Below, piece by piece: positions 53,050 to 64,000 of a DNA stretch of 64,000 nt. The DNA is taken from positions 26,667,793 through 26,731,792 of the forward strand of contig OX439134.1 of NCBI GenBank assembly GCA_949318235.1, read 5' to 3'. Below the pieces are notes generated by a model. It was not told where the DNA came from. It ran no database searches and saw only the letters and a list, made by a program, of their open reading frames with translations. The number at the start of each line of letters is the position of its first letter. Within the stretch, counting starts at the first letter, position 1. The DNA is from Ecdyonurus torrentis. Lineage: Eukaryota; Arthropoda; Insecta; Ephemeroptera; Heptageniidae. The position numbers and the translations under genes were made by a program.

Positions 53050-56000
53050 ACGAGACGTTAAGTATCCCGAAAAATCTTCACTACTGCGCATGCGCGATTT
53101 TGAACATTTCAGCCCGCCATCAGCTGGGAATGAGTTTTGCGATAAATATTACGATTTTCTCGAGCTGTTTTCTACTTTTTAAAGAAATTACTAGATTAAG
53201 ATGAATGTGGAACTTATTAATTATATATTATCCGATTTTCGATCTTTATATTTGTAAATTACGTTAACATTTAAACTCGCAAAGCAACTAAATCTAGAGG
53301 CGACAAAATTATGATTTTTTATTTTGCTTAGTTAATTTTCGGTAATATGCAGTGTTTTTGTTGTGATTTTGCATGATCTTTGTTCATTTTATTTAAAGCA
53401 ATACAATATAAATTATATTACATACGTAAAACGCATGATTTTCAATTTTCTCGGCTTGATACGAGCATGATATATATTATATAGCTCGTAGCTCGGCGGT
53501 GAAGTTGCACCATCCAAGGTCCAAGGTGCTTCGATTTTTTTTTTTATTTTATTTTTTTTTTTTTTGCTGTAATTTTTAAGAAAACAAAACTATCTTGCAC
53601 TGATTCCGAAAAATTTAAAATGCGGGATAGGTACAAAGCATTTCCTTATTTTAATTACGATGAAATTTTCTTCTTTTTTTTTTAGTTAGCAATTTTTTTG
53701 CATTGGACAAGAAAATCAACTATTGGAAATGAAATAAATTTACAGCTCAAATAAAATGATACCCTATATTGGCCTATATATATAAAAGAATTATCTAAAA
53801 AAAAATAAAGTGCAAATTCTTTTATATCTCTTTATTTTATTTTATTTATTATTTTTTTTTTTTATGAAAAATTAAAAGAAAAGGTAATGGAAATAAAATA
53901 GAATGATATCAAATTTCTGTTATTCACAAAACTATACAGGGAATAAGTGATTTTTTTTAAGCTCACATATATATGACAAAGAAATTATTGTTATGTAATT
54001 TTTAATGTAAATATTATGCTTATGGATTCAGGGTAATCTCATTTTTATTTATAAATTTTATATAATGTTTTTTTTTTTTAAGAAAAATATTGTACATTAC
54101 CAATGCTGGAAAATTTTTAAGGCATGCATTTATTACTATTATTATTAGGGTATGTCAAAATTTACGTCGTCAAGGCTGGTTTACGAGCTAGCAGGGGAGG
54201 AGTTATTTGTAACGGAACTACAAGTGAAATTTAAATTGTTAAAAACAGATAATTACATTAAATTTGTTAAGGATAGACTAAGTAAAACTGAAGATATCAG
54301 CCTGGCCTTCTATAATACCCCTGCATTTAATATTAATAATATTAATGGGTGGAAAGGCCCAAACTGTACAGACAGGCATGTTTTTACCTGTTATGCGGTG
54401 CATGGTTTCCACCATGTAATCTGTCAAATTAAAGAATTTCACGAGTGTAATGATAAATGTGTATGTGTATTATGTAGTGGCCTATGTACTAGGTACCACT
54501 TACTTCATTGTCCATCTCGGACCCTATCATTAAGTCAATATGCAAAAATGTAGACCTATATAAATATGTATATAAATATGTATAAGTACACCTTGGTGTT
54601 TAATAAATAAATAATAATTAGGGTGTTTGACAGAAGAAGAATCTTTTTTTAATTCCTAATTTTGTTTTACATTTTTTTTCTCTTTTAGTTGTATCCGAAT
54701 AGTTTTATTTTTTACAACTCTTTGATACGTTACGAAATAAATTTGCAGCTCAATTAAATTCCCTTAAAATAAATTCCCTATAAAACAACACAATAATTTG
54801 TAAGTTTTTCTTTTTTCTATTATTTCGGATTTTTTTTTAGATACAAATTTGAATTTGATACAAGTCTTCCTTAAAAAAAAAAGATCTTAGTGCTATTTAA
54901 TGATTATTTACAATACGTAACAATAAGTACGGACATTTTTTATTTGTGTACCAATTATAACGCTTTATGACTTCTATGATTTCATAATAATGCTATATTT
55001 TAATTGCGTTTGAACAATAAAGTAAATATAAAAAAAATAATAATAATGATTTGTGTAAAACTTGAAAGTGCTTTCACCATTTATATATATACTTTAATGC
55101 AATTGATGTAATGAATCATCAAATATTAAATTGTTTAATTTAAATGGCAAAAAATATTTTCCTATAGGCATTTATCAACATGATAAATTTATGAAAGATA
55201 TAAAATAATAATATACAGACCCCCCCTCCCTCATTTAACAATATTTACTGTGTGAACTAACTCTACAACTATAAATACCATAACTATATACTTACACTCA
55301 AACAATTAGTCTCTATATAACCATAGTCTGTTTATAAAAAAAGGAAAATATTAAAAATATTTAAGTATTATATAACCACATTTATAAAATTTCTAGCATC
55401 GGTATAATGTACTACACTTTTCTAAAATATATATATATATATATATTATATATAAAATTTATAAATAAAAATGAAATTACCCTGAATCCATAAGCATAAT
55501 ATTTACATTAAAAATTACATAACAATAATTTCTTTGTCATATGTGAGCTTAAAAAAAATCACTTATTCCCTGTATAGTTTTGTGAATAACAGAAATTTGA
55601 TATCATTCTATTTTATTTCCATTACCTTTTCTTTTAATTTTTCATAAAAAAAAATAATAATAAATAAAATAAAATAAAATAAAGAGATATAAAAGAATTT
55701 GCACTTTATTTTTTTTTAGATAATTCTTTTATATATATAGGCCAATATAGGGTATCATTTTATTTGAGCTGTAAATTTATTTCATTTCCAATAGTTGATT
55801 TTCTTGTCCAATGCAAAAAAATTGCTATAACTAAAAAAAAAAGAAGAAAATTTCATCGTAATTAAAATAAGGAAATGCTTTGTACCTATCCCGCATTTTA
55901 AATTTTTCGGAATCAGTGCAAGATAGTTTTGTTTTCTTAAAAATTACAGCAAAAAAAAAAAAAAATAAAATAAAAAAAAAAATCGAAGCACCTTGGACCT

Positions 56001-56467
56001 TGGATGGTGCAACTTCACCGCCGAGCTACGAGCTATATAATATATATCATGCTCGTATCAAGCCGAGAAAATTGAAAATCATGCGTTTTACGTATGTAAT
56101 ATAATTTATATTGTATTGCTTTAAATAAAATGAACAAAGATCATGCAAAATCACAACAAAAACACTGCATATTACCGAAAATTAACTAAGCAAAATAAAA
56201 AATCATAATTTTGTCGCCTCTAGATTTAGTTGCTTTGCGAGTTTAAATGTTAACGTAATTTACAAATATAAAGATCGAAAATCGGATAATATATAATTAA
56301 TAAGTTCCACATTCATCTTAATCTAGTAATTTCTTTAAAAAGTAGAAAACAGCTCGAGAAAATCGTAATATTTATCGCAAAACTCATTCCCAGCTGATGG
56401 CGGGCTGAAATGTTCAAAATCGCGCATGCGCAGTAGTGAAGATTTTTCGGGATACTTAACGTCTCGT
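53050..56467. mobile_element. Large foldback element, 3.4 kb, inverted arms of about 1 kb
   Basis: Left arm 53050-54066 and right arm about 55447-56467 are reverse complements with only occasional substitutions. Outer ends are ACGAGACGTTAAGTATCCCG and its complement. Both flanks carry CTTTTTTT (53042-53049 and 56468-56475), an 8-bp target duplication. Conserved arm blocks include CTTCACTACTGCGCATGCGC and GGCGACAAAATTATGA. The 1.4-kb middle contains a 133-aa ORF with its own 3' end. Long arms plus an 8-bp duplication fit P/Galileo-like, MULE-like or hAT-like foldback elements; I cannot choose among them. It ends 336 bp upstream of the first coding exon of the ZAD zinc-finger gene. Confidence 0.9.
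54152..54553 (+). CDS. Orphan 133-aa ORF inside the foldback element
   Basis: Not recognised. It starts MSKFTSSRLVYELAGEE. The second half is rich in Cys and His (CYAVHGFHHVIC, HECNDKCVCVLC, CTRYHLLHC), which could bind zinc, and it ends LSQYAKM. No membrane segment or signal peptide. It is followed by TACACCTTGGTGTTTAATAA and an AATAAATAAATAA stretch resembling the 3' UTR of the zinc-finger gene at 61806-61835. It may be the remnant of a transposon-encoded or captured host protein. There is no sign of a DDE or RNase H-like transposase. Coding status is unproven. Confidence 0.5.
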   Translation: MSKFTSSRLVYELAGEELFVTELQVKFKLLKTDNYIKFVKDRLSKTEDISLAFYNTPAFNINNINGWKGPNCTDRHVFTCYAVHGFHHVICQIKEFHECNDKCVCVLCSGLCTRYHLLHCPSRTLSLSQYAKM

Positions 56468-56803
56468 CTTTTTTTGGGGGGCCGGTACATTATACCTATT
56501 ATGATTTTATGATGCTCTACTGACTATGTACTATAACACTTGACACTTCATGCATATATAATTATATTTTTCTTTTTTGGTAAAATTTATAATATTTTTA
56601 TTTTATTCATCGATGGTATGAACGCTTACATATTTTTCTTGAAGCTTGTGAAAAGCTGACTTTCATTATAATTCATTCACACGTATGTGTTTTGTATTTT
56701 ACCGGTATTGCTCATGATTAAGTAAAGTAATCTGCTTATGGGTCCTAAATAACATCGCCGACATGTATTATGTATGTTCTAAATATTTTATTTGTATTTC
56801 AGA
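56468..56803. other. Short interval between the foldback element and the ZAD gene
   Basis: Contains a G tract and AT-rich DNA, ending in the acceptor TTTGTATTTCAG just before the first coding exon. A 5' UTR intron is therefore likely, and the true promoter may lie within or beyond the foldback element. Confidence 0.5.
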
Positions 56804-61589
<4,786 letters not shown>

Positions 61590-63442
61590 TTTTAATTAAT
61601 CAAATTATATTTCATAGGGGTATTTTTTGCATGTTTTTCATCACAAGATTTGCACAAGTGTGGTACCTTATGTAGATGCAAATTTGTGTGATGAGAAATG
61701 TGATTAATATGCTCAAGGTTGAATTTACCTGAACATATTATGTTTATGTCTAAATATATTTTGTATTATTATAAATTGTAATTTTTAAGCTGTGTATGTT
61801 ATGAAGTACACCTTGTGTGTTTAATGAATAAAATAATAGATGTCTTTTTTTTTTATGTTATTTTAGATTTAACTTGCACTTGTCAGATGACTATTAGATA
61901 AAAAAAAAAAATGATTAAAAAACAAAGTTAAAAGTTTGTGATATATGTAAGGAGGTTGTATGAACTTACGCACAAGCACCATACTTGAGCACATAAATAC
62001 ATTACTCACATAAGCATAGGAGGACAAACATTTTTTGAGGCCATTTTCATAAATACATTAATATGTGTACATATTTATTTTTCCTATGCTCGTCAATATT
62101 ATCGTCTGCTCGATTGTCAAAACGTAAGCTTAAATTAATGAGTGAGAAAGTATGTATATATACGACAAGCTGTACATTCCACATTTTTATAAATTGGAAT
62201 TATACATATAGTGATTAAATAAGTTTTTATTAAATAGTAATAATGTCCTATAAGCTAATATTAGTAATATGCTTTAGCTCCTTTTTGTGTTATAATATTT
62301 TATTATTTGATACTTTTATTTCTTAAACTTTGTGGTGTTTGTTTTTATTGTATCATGGTGTTTGGTTTTTATATTGAATAGAAGTGTTTTCTTTTACTGC
62401 ATGACAAATTGGTTTAAAATAACTATAAATTTCAGGGGCGGCTGGTGCATGTAAGCCCTGCAAGCAGTGCATGCCTATAGAAAATCGATCAAAAAGGTTT
62501 TATTCCATAATTCAATAAAGAAAGTTATTTTTCATATTTTGTATCTAATTTTTATCTATTTTCTATGTTTTTTCTAATTTGTATTCATTAAAAACAAAGC
62601 GCGCCTTCATAAAAAAAAATCACGTATGCAGCGCCCTCCTCAATAAAAATTGTGAAAGCTCCACACTACAGGAGCATACGTCGCTATAGCTCTAGCGTTG
62701 AGAAAAAAAGAGGGGGGACGGGAGGCTACAATGCTTCTGAATAGACGTCGTGAAAGCACTTCAAAAAAATGCTTGCACCTTTCTTAAAAAAATTAATAAC
62801 TCAATATCTAATTGTTGGATTGAAAAAATAGAAACATTTCCTGAATCTGTGTTATTTTGTCTATAAATGTGTGACTTTAATGTTGTCGTATGCGTAACGA
62901 CTAATTAGCAATAGCGTGATATGTTGCAGTCTATGCTAAAATATGAATAAAAAGTCGTGTAATTTATATGTAAAAAGTGTTTTAAAAATATGAAACTTTG
63001 GATATATGTGTAAATCAATAGATCACACACTTTAAATAAATTTCATTTTTTAAAAACATGAATAGTAAATTACATGAATCAATTAAATGCAATTTTTTGC
63101 TCTCAATTACCTTATTTGCTTTATATATAATATATTATACTTTTAAATAATTTCACTGGCGTGATTTGATGATGTCTTTTAAATTTTATTATTATTATTT
63201 TGTAATTTATACATAGCCAAAAATATTAAGAATATTATTTATAAACAAAAAATAAAGAGAGAGATCGAGACAAAGCGCGGTTTTTATTTTTTGAAACTTT
63301 TTACAGTAAATGAGCTCAATATGAAGGATAATCACTGTCAAAAATTCTTAAAAAAAAAAATTCTATGGCTTTAAAAACGTAAAAGTGTGTCTAGTTTTTC
63401 TCATTTAAATATACGGAATTGGTGTAGTTTGTTCAGATAATC

Positions 63443-63480
<38 letters not shown>

Positions 63481-63503
63481 TTATAAGCCCAAGCATAAAT
63501 GTT
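61590..63503. other. 3' flank of the ZAD gene and intergenic DNA
   Basis: Holds the AATAAA signal at 61827-61832, a degraded family T element (about 61956-62110, with ATTACTCACATAAGCATAGG), a hAT-like terminus CAGGGGCGGCTGG near 62436 with no recognised partner, and homopolymers near 63350 and 63450. No coding exon is supported. Confidence 0.55.
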
Positions 63504-63908
63504 ACATTAGAGGATCCTTATATAACATCCCCACGTTTGCCCGCACGCTAAACCGACAAGCTCCATTAAAAATATTATTATAAGAATAACCTGGAAAAGG
63601 TATAACGGAGAGGACTATTTATTTTTAAAATGATCTATTGTACCGAAAAAGGGAGGGGAAATATTAACAAATGTGCCTGAATTTAGCTAAAGTTATTATT
63701 TATTTTGTCAATTTTTAAATAATAAAAACCGTGTAATTAAAAATGACAGTGTTTAGTTTTTTTCGGGCATGGTGTTTGTAAACTGATTTAAAAATCAAAT
63801 ATTTTAATTTTTTTTTATATAGTTTGCTTTGGCATATAAATTAAAGCAAAACAAATATAATAAACGATAAATGGGGCCGTACATTTGCAATTATCTAATC
63901 GGCAGTTA

Positions 63909-63951
<43 letters not shown>

Positions 63952-64000
63952 TCTTTTCTTTTGAAATAAAAACTGAATAGCCCAATTGTACCGTATAGTT
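63504..64000 (+). repeat. Dispersed direct repeat S, copy 2, runs off the window
   Basis: Near-identical to 25381-25880 from GTTACATTAGAGGATCCTTA through TAATCGGCAGTTAG and a longer (CT)n. The two copies differ in small indels and in microsatellite length. The left boundary in this copy is preceded by unique sequence, which gives the real repeat edge or the point where the gap hides the match. Confidence 0.85.

Noticed and set aside
62436..62650. Possible hAT element beginning CAGGGGCGGCTGG
   Set aside because: No matching inverted end or duplication was found to the right within the window, so only the terminus is noted.

Overview
The window looks like nuclear DNA of an arthropod, most likely an insect. 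It is very AT-rich and intron-rich, carries dense short inverted-repeat transposons and long microsatellites, and encodes a zinc-finger gene with a split ZAD-like N-terminus, a CLIP-domain serine protease and solute carriers of the organic cation transporter (OCT/SLC22-like) family. There is no sign of bacterial organisation. The species cannot be named from the sequence alone.

Layout: (1) 464-2242 (+) is the last coding exon of a 16-finger C2H2 protein whose 5' exons lie left of the window. (2) 3561-9717, 12217-21932 and 37729-48467 (all -) are three paralogous OCT-like transporters. I could reconstruct each as 11 coding exons with matching phases and almost the same exon lengths (543, 536 and 547 aa), so they are products of tandem duplication. 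(3) 24518-32103 (-), between the second and third transporter, is a secreted CLIP-domain serine protease or protease homologue. Its catalytic-serine exon is missing and probably falls in a 200-N assembly gap (25181-25380). (4) 56804-61589 (+) is a complete three-exon ZAD-type C2H2 gene of 648 aa with 14 fingers.

Much of the rest is mobile DNA. Three copies of a palindromic unit of about 420 bp have arms that are full-length divergent 5S rRNA genes around a conserved spacer of about 165 bp; one copy is in the opposite orientation. A 3.4 kb foldback element (53050-56467) has arms of about 1 kb, an 8-bp target duplication and a 133-aa orphan ORF. A 1.5 kb element (50855-52341, 8-bp duplication) has two smaller inverted-repeat elements nested inside it. 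Several palindromic families are flanked by TTAA, and several otherwise unrelated families carry the CRE-like palindrome TGACGTCA near their centres.

The genes do not form one pathway: a transporter array, a protease and two zinc-finger genes are simply neighbours. The most unusual object is the 5S-armed palindrome; the second is the large foldback element.
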